A stretch of 8,568 nucleotides of DNA from an uncultured Solirubrobacteraceae bacterium (GTDB lineage: Bacteria > Actinomycetota > Thermoleophilia > Solirubrobacterales > Solirubrobacteraceae), in assembly GCA_955652215.1 (NCBI GenBank), contig CATPAX010000129.1, forward strand, positions 1 through 8,568, read 5' to 3'. The position numbers and the translations under genes were made by a program. Shown piece by piece: positions 1-6,055 of this stretch (position 1 is its first letter; each line of letters opens with the position of its first letter). The notes beneath the pieces were generated by a model. It saw only the letters and a program-made list of their open reading frames with translations, made no database searches and was not told where the DNA came from.

Positions 1-445
1 CCTGCTCGACCGTCTGGCCGGCGAGCTGGAAGAGCTCGCCGTGGTCGAGCAGTCGCCGCTTCAGGACGGTCGCAACATGACGATGCTGCTCGCTCCCTCA
101 AAGGCTGTACTCGCGGGCGAAAAGGACGCCGAGAAGCACCCCGAGGGCGATCACTCTGCCGGCAACGGCGCGAGCAGCAACTCCGGCTCGGGCGAGGAGA
201 GCGCCGCACCGGCGGCAGAAAACGCCGGAGCAGCCACGCAGTTGACCGAGCCAGCTCCGCGGGCAGCCGAGCCGGCTTCCCAGCCGGCTGAGCCAGCTCC
301 GCAGCCGGCCGAGGCGGCTTCCCAGCCGGCCGAGCCAGCTCCGCAGCCGGCCAAGGCGGCTTCCCAGCCGGGCGAGCCAGCTCCGCAGGCAGTCCAGCCA
401 GCCCCGCGGGCAGCGGACGCCACGCCTGCAGACGCCGCAGCCTGA
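1..445 (+). CDS. infC: Translation initiation factor IF3, C-terminal part (5' truncated by window edge)
   Basis: IF3 binds the 30S subunit, keeps it apart from 50S and checks start-codon/initiator-tRNA pairing. Only the end of the gene is present; the reading frame enters at base 2 and stops with TGA at 443-445, giving 147 visible residues. The first 34 residues fit the end of the IF3 C-terminal domain: LLDRLAGELEELAVVEQ, then GRNMTMLLAPSK, the family's terminal GR-M-M-LAP motif. IF3 normally stops within a few residues of this point. Here about 113 more residues follow: a Gly/Ser/Asn/Glu stretch, then Ala/Pro/Glu/Gln-rich heptads, ending in an Ala-rich tip. The tail looks disordered, and its function is unknown to me. 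A C-terminally extended IF3 is known in Myxococcus xanthus (Dsg), where the extension matters physiologically. The next downstream gene would normally be rpmI, but a sigma-factor remnant lies between. The IF3 identity is firm; the tail is read directly from an uninterrupted frame. Confidence 0.93.
   Translation, partial: LLDRLAGELEELAVVEQSPLQDGRNMTMLLAPSKAVLAGEKDAEKHPEGDHSAGNGASSNSGSGEESAAPAAENAGAATQLTEPAPRAAEPASQPAEPAPQPAEAASQPAEPAPQPAKAASQPGEPAPQAVQPAPRAADATPADAAA
242..409 (+). repeat. Tandem 21-bp (heptad) repeats within the infC tail
   Basis: Eight consecutive 21-bp units are in frame with infC. They encode LTEPAPR, AAEPASQ, PAEPAPQ, PAEAASQ, PAEPAPQ, PAKAASQ, PGEPAPQ and AVQPAPR. A higher-order 42-bp unit is clear at 263-304, 305-346 and 347-388. 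By eye, units two and three differ at 2 positions and units one and two at 4. The near identity suggests recent expansion by slippage or unequal exchange. Because the unit is a multiple of three, copy number can change without breaking the gene. Confidence 0.9.
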
Positions 446-465
446 GCCGGCCCACCACGCCTCGC

Positions 466-495
466 CGGCCGCGTCACGGCAAATCCGCGCGGCCG
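466..495 (+). terminator. GC-rich inverted repeat after infC, possible weak terminator
   Basis: CGGCCGCG at 466-473 is the reverse complement of CGCGGCCG at 488-495, giving an 8-bp stem with a 14-base loop that starts 21 bases after the infC stop. Only a short ATTTGT follows, not a true T-run, so it is at best a weak or Rho-assisted terminator. In DNA of this composition such repeats also arise by chance. Confidence 0.2.
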
Positions 496-497
496 AT

Positions 498-525
498 TTG
501 TCACAAACTCGGCGCTCCAGACAAT
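498..525 (+). promoter_or_regulatory. Candidate promoter overlapping a small palindrome, upstream of the sigma remnant
   Basis: TTGTCA at 498-503 matches the -35 consensus TTGACA at 5 of 6 positions. After a 16-base spacer, GACAAT at 520-525 matches TATAAT at 4 of 6. A start site about 7 bases downstream would fall at 532-533, next to the ATG at 535, so the transcript would be leaderless or nearly so. The -35 lies inside the perfect inverted repeat TTTGTCACAAA (497-507), a possible operator. This is one of the few AT-richer patches in the window. It could once have served the sigma gene and may now feed rpmI-rplT. It is inferred from pattern only. Confidence 0.3.
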
Positions 526-534
526 AGGCAAAGT

Positions 535-1147
535 ATGTGGGAGCCCGACTCTCGGACCGACGGTGAGCTTCTCCTCGCGACCACCGATGACCCGCAGGCG
601 TTCGCGATCTTCGATCGCAGTCACGTTCGAGGGGTACTTGGCTTCCTCCGCCGGCGCGTCCTGAGCGCCGAGATCGCTTTCGACCTGACGGCGGAGACGC
701 TTGCAGCGGCACTTGAAGCCTCGCCGCGCTACATGCCCCGGCCGGAGCCCGCTCGCGGCTGGCTGTACGGCATCGCCTGGAACAAGCTCCACGAGGCCGG
801 GCGACAGGGGTGCTCCGAGGACACCGCCCGCTGCAACCTGGGGATGGCGCCGATCGCGCTTGGCACCGACCGCCCGCTGCAACCTGGGGATGGCGCCGAT
901 CGCGCTTGGCACCGACCGCATCGCTCAGATCGAAGCCGTTGCCGGCGCATCGGCGCTGCTCGAGCGAGCGGTCCCTGATCAGCGCCGGGCCTCCAGTCTC
1001 AGGCGACTCGCCGGCGGCGCTCCGGACGAAGTCGCAGCGGTCACCCGCTGCTCACCGAGCATCGTCCCTAGCCCCGTCGGCCTAAGCGCCCAAGGGCGGC
1101 TCGAGTTCGGCCGCTCGCCGGGTCGCGCTCGGATCGCGCGTTCCTGA
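535..1147 (+). pseudogene. Decayed ECF-type sigma-70 family factor, frameshifted by a 46-bp duplication
   Basis: The intact ancestor would have been a small RNA polymerase sigma subunit. From ATG 535 the first frame gives sigma region 2 features: DPQAFAIF (residues 19-26), LGFLRRRV, FDLTAETLAAALE (49-61) and PARGWLYGIAWNKL (72-85). After the first copy of a 46-bp tandem duplication the frame becomes nonsense and stops at 978. The second copy resumes the same peptide (RCNLGMAPIALGTDR) in the +1-shifted frame, which continues to TGA 1145-1147. Removing one copy gives a continuous 188-codon gene, normal for an ECF sigma. Its second half has ALLERAVPDQRRA and DEVAAVTRCSPSIV, resembling the region 4 helix-turn-helix, but the following basic recognition segment (usually like RxRVSRGL) is shortened to PSPVGL. 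The common FYRRHV is FDRSHV here. Both points indicate decay beyond the duplication. An assembly error could explain the frameshift but not the region 4 damage. The family call is by motif resemblance; the broken state is read directly. Confidence 0.75.
825..916 (+). repeat. Exact 46-bp tandem duplication
   Basis: Bases 825-870 and 871-916 are identical over 46 bases (each begins CGCCCGCTGCAACC and ends GGCACCGAC). Identity extends by 2-3 bases on either flank, which makes the exact breakpoint ambiguous. As 46 is not a multiple of three, the event shifts the reading frame of the sigma-like gene. Perfect identity implies a recent event or an assembly artefact. Confidence 0.95.
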
Positions 1148-1160
1148 GCGTCTGCTTTAC

Positions 1161-1176
1161 TCTCGGCAGCCCGAGA
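1161..1176 (+). promoter_or_regulatory. Small hairpin abutting the rpmI start codon
   Basis: TCTCGG (1161-1166), loop CAGC, then CCGAGA (1171-1176) can form a 6-bp stem whose last base is the A of the rpmI ATG. No Shine-Dalgarno sequence is visible upstream of this start, and this is where one would be sought. The hairpin could limit initiation, or rpmI could be read from a very short leader: TACTCT at 1158-1163 resembles a TAnnnT -10 element, but I see no convincing -35. Inference from sequence only. Confidence 0.25.
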
Positions 1177-1379
1177 TGCCGAAGATGAAGACCCATTCCG
1201 GCGCCAAGAAGCGCTTCAAGCTGACCGCCACCGGCAAGGTGCGCGCCCGCCACTCGTTCTCGACCCACATCCTCGAGAAGAAGTCGCCGAAGCGCAAGCG
1301 GCACTTCGCCAGGCCAGTGGAGGTCTCCCCGCACGACACCCCGCGGGTCAAGAAGCTGCTGGGAGCCAAGACGAGATGA
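1176..1379 (+). CDS. rpmI: 50S ribosomal protein L35 (bL35)
   Basis: A small basic protein of the large ribosomal subunit. The 67-residue product has the usual family length (about 64-67) and the classic start [17 protein letters not shown], then [24 protein letters not shown] and a terminal VKKLLG. The start is fixed by the invariant MPKMKTH motif although no Shine-Dalgarno sequence precedes it; a small hairpin touches the start codon instead. Its stop overlaps the rplT start as ATGA, implying translational coupling. In most bacteria infC lies immediately upstream; here about 730 bases containing a sigma-factor remnant intervene, so rpmI-rplT may need its own promoter. No sign of decay. Identity is very secure. 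Confidence 0.97.
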   Translation: MPKMKTHSGAKKRFKLTATGKVRARHSFSTHILEKKSPKRKRHFARPVEVSPHDTPRVKKLLGAKTR

Positions 1380-1738
1380 CCCGCGTCAAGCGCTCTGTGC
1401 ACGCCCGTAAGAAGCGCCGCGCGACGCTGGCGATGGCGAAGGGCTTTCGCGGTGACGCGAGCCGCCACTATCGGGTCGCCAAGGAGGCCGTTCTTAAGGC
1501 GGACCAGTACCGCTATCGCGACCGGCGCAACCGCAAACGCGATTTCCGCCGCCTGTGGATCACGCGCATCAACGCTGCCGCGCGCCAGAACGGAATGTCC
1601 TACTCGCAGTTCATCCACGGTCTGCAGGCCGCCGGAATCGAGCTCGACCGTAAGATCCTTGCGGACATCGCAGTCCGCGACGCAGACACCTTTCGACGGT
1701 TTGCCGAACGCGCCCGCGAGGCGCTGGCGGCCGGCTGA
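1376..1738 (+). CDS. rplT: 50S ribosomal protein L20 (bL20)
   Basis: L20 binds 23S rRNA early in 50S assembly and, in several bacteria, represses its own operon by binding the mRNA leader. The 120-residue product is of normal length. It has the basic N-terminal arm ([18 protein letters not shown], then AKGFRG), the [20 protein letters not shown] block, the [12 protein letters not shown] motif and an [10 protein letters not shown]-terminal region. The ATG lies in the ATGA overlap with rpmI, and GGGAG at 1361-1365 is a plausible ribosome-binding site about 10 bases upstream. A strong intrinsic terminator follows 26 bases after the stop. The sequence does not show an L20-binding leader, so autoregulation cannot be claimed. 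Confidence 0.97.
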   Translation: MTRVKRSVHARKKRRATLAMAKGFRGDASRHYRVAKEAVLKADQYRYRDRRNRKRDFRRLWITRINAAARQNGMSYSQFIHGLQAAGIELDRKILADIAVRDADTFRRFAERAREALAAG

Positions 1739-1764
1739 CCAGCAGGCCGAATCCAGCACCACAC

Positions 1765-1797
1765 GGGCGCCGCTCCTTCCGGGAGGGCGCCCTTTTT
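1765..1797 (+). terminator. Rho-independent terminator after rplT
   Basis: GGGCGCC (1765-1771) pairs with GGCGCCC (1786-1792). Inside it CTCC (1773-1776) can pair with GGAG (1782-1785) around a bulged G, extending the stem. Five T residues follow at 1793-1797. This is the clearest terminator in the window and sits between rplT and the methyltransferase gene, so it should end or attenuate the ribosomal protein transcript. I see no obvious promoter in the 16 bases left before the next ATG, so partial read-through may feed the downstream genes. Confidence 0.88.
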
Positions 1798-1813
1798 CGT
1801 TCCAGAGCACTCC

Positions 1814-2560
1814 ATGACGATCACAAGCCAACACAACAGCAAGCTTCGCGAGATCCGAAAGCTCCGCCAGCGCCGCCGCTGGCGCGAGCGCTCGGGCCGG
1901 TTCGTGGCCGAGGGGGAGGACCTGCTCGAGGCAGCGGACGCCGCCGGCTGGCAGGCGGTGGAGCGCTACTGCGCCAGCGGTAGCGGCCTCCCCGGTGTGG
2001 AGGTGGATCCGGACCTGCTGGCCTCATCGTCGGGTCTGGGGTCCGGGACGCGGACGCTGGCTGTGTATGACGAGCGCTGGGCGCCGGCCCCGGTAGGGCC
2101 ACTGTGCGTGTACCTGCATGGCGTGCACGACCCCGGCAACGTCGGCGCGGTGCTACGGAGCGCGGAAGCGTTCGGGGGGTCGAGCGTCGCCGTTGGGCCG
2201 GGCACTGCAGACCCGTTCGGTCCGAAGGCGGTGCGGGCGAGCATGGGGGCAATCTTCAGCGTCCCGGTTGCGCGGGCGCGCGATCTCGCCACCCTCCCGG
2301 GCACCAAGATCGCGCTCGTCCCAGGAGCTGGGTGGCCCTTGGCTCTGCAGGAATGGCGAATTGGTGGCGCATACGCCTACCAGAGCGCCAATCCCGTGAC
2401 CCTCCTGATCGGATCCGAGCGCGAAGGCCTCCCCGAAGACCTCGTCTCATGGGCCGACCACACAGCGCACATCCCAATTCAGGCGGAATCCCTGAACGCC
2501 GCCATGGCCGCGACGATTGCGCTCTACGAGCTCACGAGGACCACCACGAGCACGACATGA
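1814..2560 (+). CDS. SpoU/TrmH-family RNA 2'-O-ribose methyltransferase (TsnR-like)
   Basis: Predicted to transfer a methyl group from S-adenosylmethionine to a ribose 2'-OH in RNA, most likely 23S rRNA. The 248-residue product has an N-terminal substrate-binding part with RFVAEGEDLLEAA (about residues 30-42). A C-terminal SPOUT (knotted) catalytic domain follows, with all three motifs: motif 1 GNVGAVLRSAEAFG (N109, R115), motif 2 LLIGSEREGLP (197-207) and motif 3 IPIQAESLNAAMAATIALYE (S226, L227, N228). The order after rplT matches tsnR in M. tuberculosis. The target nucleotide cannot be told from sequence, and RlmB-like or other SpoU activity is equally possible, so no symbol is given. The start at 1814 precedes the usual ITSxxNxKLREIRKL opening; no good ribosome-binding site is visible. 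It follows the rplT terminator and overlaps pheS by 4 bases (ATGA), which suggests co-translation with the tRNA synthetase genes. Confidence 0.92.
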   Translation: MTITSQHNSKLREIRKLRQRRRWRERSGRFVAEGEDLLEAADAAGWQAVERYCASGSGLPGVEVDPDLLASSSGLGSGTRTLAVYDERWAPAPVGPLCVYLHGVHDPGNVGAVLRSAEAFGGSSVAVGPGTADPFGPKAVRASMGAIFSVPVARARDLATLPGTKIALVPGAGWPLALQEWRIGGAYAYQSANPVTLLIGSEREGLPEDLVSWADHTAHIPIQAESLNAAMAATIALYELTRTTTSTT

Positions 2561-3630
2561 CCGAGCGCATCGCCCAGATCCGAGCCGAAGGCGAGGAGGC
2601 AGTGAACGCCGCCGGCGACAGCCAGTCGCTGGAGGAGATCCGGATTCGTTACCTCGGCCGTAAGGCCGAGCTCCCTAACCTCCTGCGCCACGTCGCCGAG
2701 CTCGAGCCGGCGCAGCGCGCCGCAACAGGCCAGGCCGCCAATGCGGCGCGTCAGGCGCTCACTGCGGCGATCGAGCGAAAGGCAGCGGAGCTCGCCGCGC
2801 AGGAGCTCCAGCGCCGCCTCGAGCGCGACAGGGTGGACGTGACCCTCCCCGCCGACCCATTGCCGGCGATTGGGCGCCTTCACCTGATCACCCAGACCCG
2901 GAGGGAGATCGAGGATGTATTCATCGGGCTTGGCTTCAACGTCGCTGAGGGCCCCGAGGTGGAGACCGTGTACTACAACTTCGATGCGCTCAATCATGCG
3001 CCGACCCATCCCTCGCGCCTCACCACCGACACCTTCTACATAGCGCCGCTTGACGACCTTTTCGATCCCGAGTCGCTGCTGTTGCGTGTGCACACCTCCC
3101 CGGTCCAGATCCGGGCGATGGAGGCCGAGCCGCCGCCGATCTACATCATCGTCCCCGGCCGCGTCTACCGGCCCGACAGCGACGCCACGCACAGCCCCCA
3201 GTTCACGCAGGTCGAGGGGCTCGCCGTCGACACAGACATCACGCTCGCCGACCTCCACGGGACGCTGCTGGCGTTCGCACGCGCGATCTTCGGCGAGGAG
3301 CGCAACATCCGGATGCGCCCGCACTTCTTCCCGTTCACCGAGCCGAGCGTCGAAGTCGACGTGTCCTGCTTCAACTGCACGGACGGCGTAACAGGCGACG
3401 GCCAGCGCTGCCCGCTGTGCAAGGGGACAGCCTGGATCGAGATCCTCGGCGCCGGGATGGTCGACCCGAATGTTTTCGAGCACGTGCGCGAGCACGGCTA
3501 TGACCCCGAGAAGGTGCAAGGGTTCGCCTTCGGGATGGGAGTCGAGCGGATCGCCCAGCTCAAGCACAGCTTGCCCGACCTGCGCCTGCTCTACGACAAC
3601 GACATTCGCGTGCTGGAGCAGTTCGGATGA
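2557..3630 (+). CDS. pheS: Phenylalanine--tRNA ligase alpha subunit
   Basis: Catalytic subunit of the alpha2-beta2 class II enzyme that charges tRNA-Phe in the cytoplasm. The product is 357 residues. A helical, probably coiled-coil N-terminal arm occupies residues 1 to about 95. The catalytic core follows, with THPSRLTTDTFYI (H151), class II motif 2 GRVYRPDSDATHSPQF (G201-R205 onward, then TQVEG) and motif 3 FAFGMGVERIAQL (323-335, R331). A four-cysteine insert, C271-x2-C274 and C285-x2-C288, precedes the WIEILGAGMVDPN segment; it looks like a small zinc-ribbon. Similar cysteine pairs occur in PheS of some other phyla, as I recall, but not in the mycobacterial type. The start is the ATG in the ATGA overlap with the methyltransferase stop. 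It gives the normal family N terminus, whereas longer readings in the same frame run inside the upstream gene. pheT begins 22 bases after the stop. Confidence 0.96.
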   Translation: MTERIAQIRAEGEEAVNAAGDSQSLEEIRIRYLGRKAELPNLLRHVAELEPAQRAATGQAANAARQALTAAIERKAAELAAQELQRRLERDRVDVTLPADPLPAIGRLHLITQTRREIEDVFIGLGFNVAEGPEVETVYYNFDALNHAPTHPSRLTTDTFYIAPLDDLFDPESLLLRVHTSPVQIRAMEAEPPPIYIIVPGRVYRPDSDATHSPQFTQVEGLAVDTDITLADLHGTLLAFARAIFGEERNIRMRPHFFPFTEPSVEVDVSCFNCTDGVTGDGQRCPLCKGTAWIEILGAGMVDPNVFEHVREHGYDPEKVQGFAFGMGVERIAQLKHSLPDLRLLYDNDIRVLEQFG

Positions 3631-3652
3631 GCGCGCCCGCGGAGCTGTACTG

Positions 3653-6055
3653 ATGCGAGTCCCGCTTGAGTGGCTGCACGAGTATTGCCGCCCCGAGCTC
3701 GACGCCCACGCGCTCGCCGAGCGCCTCGCGATGACCGGCACCGAGGTCGAACGCGTGGAGCGCCACGGAGTCGGCGCGCTCGAGCGGTTCGTGGTCGGCA
3801 GGGTGCTCGAGGCAGGCGGGCATCCCGACGCCGACCGCCTGACGGTCTGCAAGGTCGACGTCGGTGAACCGGAGCCCGCCCAGATCGTCTGCGGCGCTCC
3901 GAATGTGGCGGCCGGACAAACAGTCGCTGTCGCGCGACCCGGAGCGCTGATGCCGGACGGCACCAAGCTCCGTGCCGCCAAGCTCCGTGGTGTCGTCTCG
4001 GATGGGATGATCCTCGCCGAGGACGAGCTGGCGATCGGCACCGAGCACGACGGGATTCTTGTGCTCGACCGCGATGGCCTGCAGCCCGGAACGCCGCTCG
4101 AACAGGTGCTCCCAATTGCCACCGAAGTGCTGGTACTCGAAGTGACTTCGAACCGCCCAGACTGCCTGGGGATCTACGGCGTCGCCCGGGAGGTCCACGC
4201 CGCCACCGGCGCGCCCCTCGCCAAGCCACCTTGGGCGGAGGACCCTGGAGCGCCGGGCGAGGTCGAGCGGGTGCAGATCGAAGTGCGTTCTCCGGAGCTG
4301 TGCCCGCGTTTCACCGCGCGCGTCTACGAGGACGTCCAGATCGGGCCCAGTCCGCGGTGGCTGAAGGCTAGGCTGATGGCCGCCGGCCAACGACCCATCT
4401 CCAACGTGGTCGACATCACCAACTACGTGATGCTGCTGACCGGGCAGCCCGTTCACGCGTTCGACCTGGACCGGGTCGCGGGTGGCAGGCTCACCGTGCG
4501 CCGAGCGCGGGACGGGGAGGCGGTCCAGACGCTGGACGACCAAACAAGGACGCTCGACTCTGAGATAGTGGTGATCGAGGACGAGCAGGGCCCCACCTCG
4601 ATCGCCGGCGTGATGGGTGGCGCGCGATCCGAGGTCGAGGCAACGACCACCCGGGTCCTTCTCGAGGCCGCCACCTGGATCGGCGCCAACATTCATCGCA
4701 CGGCGCTCAAGCTCGGGCTGCGTACCGAGGCCTCGTCGCGCTTCGAGAAGCAGCTCCAGCCCGAGCAGGCGATGGAAGCCCAAGCGTTGGCCAGCCAGCT
4801 GCTGATCGACCTCTGCGGGGCGCGGTTGCTCCCCGGGACCGCGGACATCGGCGGCCCCGGTCCGGAACCACCGACCATCCGCCTGAGGGACGCCCGGATC
4901 GAGAGCCTCCTTGGGCTCCCCGTCGCGCGCGAGCGCAGCAAGGAGATCCTGACCGCGCTGGAGTTCGACCTCGCCGACGCACCCGACGGCCTCGACTGCA
5001 AGCCGCCGGTGTTCCGCCGCGCCGACGTTACCCGCGAGGCCGACGTAATCGAGGAGGTCGCGCGCCTGAACGGCCTCGAGAACCTGCCCGCGACGCTCCC
5101 TTCGCGCCACGGAGCTGCGGGTCGGCTGACGGCCGTGCAGCGGCTTCGGCGCCGCGCGACGGACGTCCTCGCGGCCCAAGGCCTGCACGAAATCGTCGGA
5201 TGGAGCTTCACCGGACCCGGGGTGCCGGAGCGCCTGCGCCTGAGCGACTCCGGCGCAGTCATCCTCGCCAACCCGATGTCGGCCGAGCAATCGCGGCTTC
5301 GCACCACGCTGCTCGTGTCGCTGCTCGACGTGGCCTCCCAGAATCGCGCCCGCGGCGCCAATCGGGTCCGGCTGTTCGAGGCAGGCGCGGTGTATCTCCC
5401 ACGCTCCGGGCGCCAGCTTCCCAAGGAGCCGTACCACCTGGGAGCGCTGATGATCGGACCGGTGCGGCCCGCGACCTGGCGCGAGCCAGAACCGCGGGCG
5501 GCAGACTTCTACGCCGCCAAGGGAGTCCTGCAAGGATTGCTCGACGCGCTGCGAGCGCCGTGGGTGCTGCGCCCGTCGCAGGAGTTCGCATTCCTCCACC
5601 CCGGCCGCGCGGCCGAGGTCGTCGTCGCGGGCAGGCCCGCCGGGTGGCTCGGAGAGGTCCACCCGGACCTCGCCGCGCAATGGGAGCTGCGCGGCACCGT
5701 GGCGGCCTTCGAGCTGGACCTCGACGCCGTGCCCGCGCCTCCCACAGCGCTCTACACGGATGTGACGAGCTTCCCGGAGGTCCACGAGGACCTTGCGGTC
5801 GTCGTCGCGGATCAGACCTCAGCCGCAGAGCTGCTCGATGCGATCCGTCGCGCCGGCGGCCCGCTGCTCGCGGATGCCGAGGTGTTCGACGTGTATCGCG
5901 ACACCGAGAGGCTGGGCGAGGGGATGGTCTCGCTCGCGGTGCGGCTCGTCTATCGAGCCGCCGATCGCACGCTCACCGACGAGGAGGTGGCGGCGCGGCG
6001 CAAGGCGATCGAGCAGGCGCTCGCGCAGGAGCTCGGCGCGAGGATCCGTGCCTAG
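3653..6055 (+). CDS. pheT: Phenylalanine--tRNA ligase beta subunit
   Basis: Partner of PheS; it recognises tRNA-Phe and hydrolyses mischarged Tyr-tRNA-Phe. The 800-residue length is typical. Domains in order: N-terminal MRVPLEWLHEYC; an OB-fold tRNA-binding domain starting near VVGRVLEAGGHPDADRLTV (from residue 47) to about 150; the B3/B4 editing region with SNVVDITNYV (250-259) and TGQPVHAFDLD, then GVMGG and RTEASSRFEKQLQP (357-370); a B5 domain at about 405-475; a catalytic-like core with FLHPGRAAEV (near 648); and a C-terminal anticodon-binding ferredoxin-like domain starting at TDVTSFPEVHEDLAVVV (702-800). The ATG at 3653 is chosen because it gives the family N terminus, and GGAG at 3641-3644 lies 8 bases upstream. 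The frame is open further upstream inside pheS but has no homology there. The last 8 bases overlap argC. Confidence 0.97.
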   Translation: MRVPLEWLHEYCRPELDAHALAERLAMTGTEVERVERHGVGALERFVVGRVLEAGGHPDADRLTVCKVDVGEPEPAQIVCGAPNVAAGQTVAVARPGALMPDGTKLRAAKLRGVVSDGMILAEDELAIGTEHDGILVLDRDGLQPGTPLEQVLPIATEVLVLEVTSNRPDCLGIYGVAREVHAATGAPLAKPPWAEDPGAPGEVERVQIEVRSPELCPRFTARVYEDVQIGPSPRWLKARLMAAGQRPISNVVDITNYVMLLTGQPVHAFDLDRVAGGRLTVRRARDGEAVQTLDDQTRTLDSEIVVIEDEQGPTSIAGVMGGARSEVEATTTRVLLEAATWIGANIHRTALKLGLRTEASSRFEKQLQPEQAMEAQALASQLLIDLCGARLLPGTADIGGPGPEPPTIRLRDARIESLLGLPVARERSKEILTALEFDLADAPDGLDCKPPVFRRADVTREADVIEEVARLNGLENLPATLPSRHGAAGRLTAVQRLRRRATDVLAAQGLHEIVGWSFTGPGVPERLRLSDSGAVILANPMSAEQSRLRTTLLVSLLDVASQNRARGANRVRLFEAGAVYLPRSGRQLPKEPYHLGALMIGPVRPATWREPEPRAADFYAAKGVLQGLLDALRAPWVLRPSQEFAFLHPGRAAEVVVAGRPAGWLGEVHPDLAAQWELRGTVAAFELDLDAVPAPPTALYTDVTSFPEVHEDLAVVVADQTSAAELLDAIRRAGGPLLADAEVFDVYRDTERLGEGMVSLAVRLVYRAADRTLTDEEVAARRKAIEQALAQELGARIRA
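6040..6044 (+). promoter_or_regulatory. Ribosome-binding site fixing the argC GTG start
   Basis: GAGGA lies inside the end of pheT, 3-4 bases before GTG 6048. This spacing is a little short but supports the GTG start. An in-frame GTG at 6063 would cut into the first strand of the nucleotide-binding fold. Confidence 0.5.

Noticed and set aside
98..921. Long minus-strand open frames across the infC tail and sigma remnant
   Set aside because: Their peptides are Arg/Gly/Leu-rich mirror translations of the repeats and of G+C-rich codons, with no family resemblance and no start signals. The + strand frames explain the sequence.
810..1085. Separate small + strand gene starting at the duplication
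   Set aside because: It is in the third frame of the broken sigma gene; its peptide repeats the mistranslation of the duplicated segment and has no recognisable motif.
1086..1099. Inverted repeat GCGCCCAAGGGCGG after the sigma remnant as a terminator
   Set aside because: The loop would be only two bases and no T-run follows, so it is not a workable terminator.
1157..1834. Minus-strand frame opposite rpmI-rplT
   Set aside because: Shadow of two certain ribosomal protein genes; it also runs through the terminator.
2104..2556. Upstream in-frame extension of pheS
   Set aside because: The extension lies within the methyltransferase gene in another frame and encodes Arg-rich nonsense; homology begins at ATG 2557.
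3961..3990. Short direct repeat (GCCAAGCTCCGTG-like) inside pheT
   Set aside because: It encodes the conserved lysine/leucine-rich TKLRAAKLRG motif of the PheT OB-fold domain; protein constraint explains it.
3560..5785. A 741-codon minus-strand open frame opposite pheT, and a 532-codon one at 2524-4122 opposite pheS/pheT
   Set aside because: Stop-free antisense frames are expected opposite long G+C-rich genes. The translations match no known domains, and pheS/pheT are certain on the + strand.
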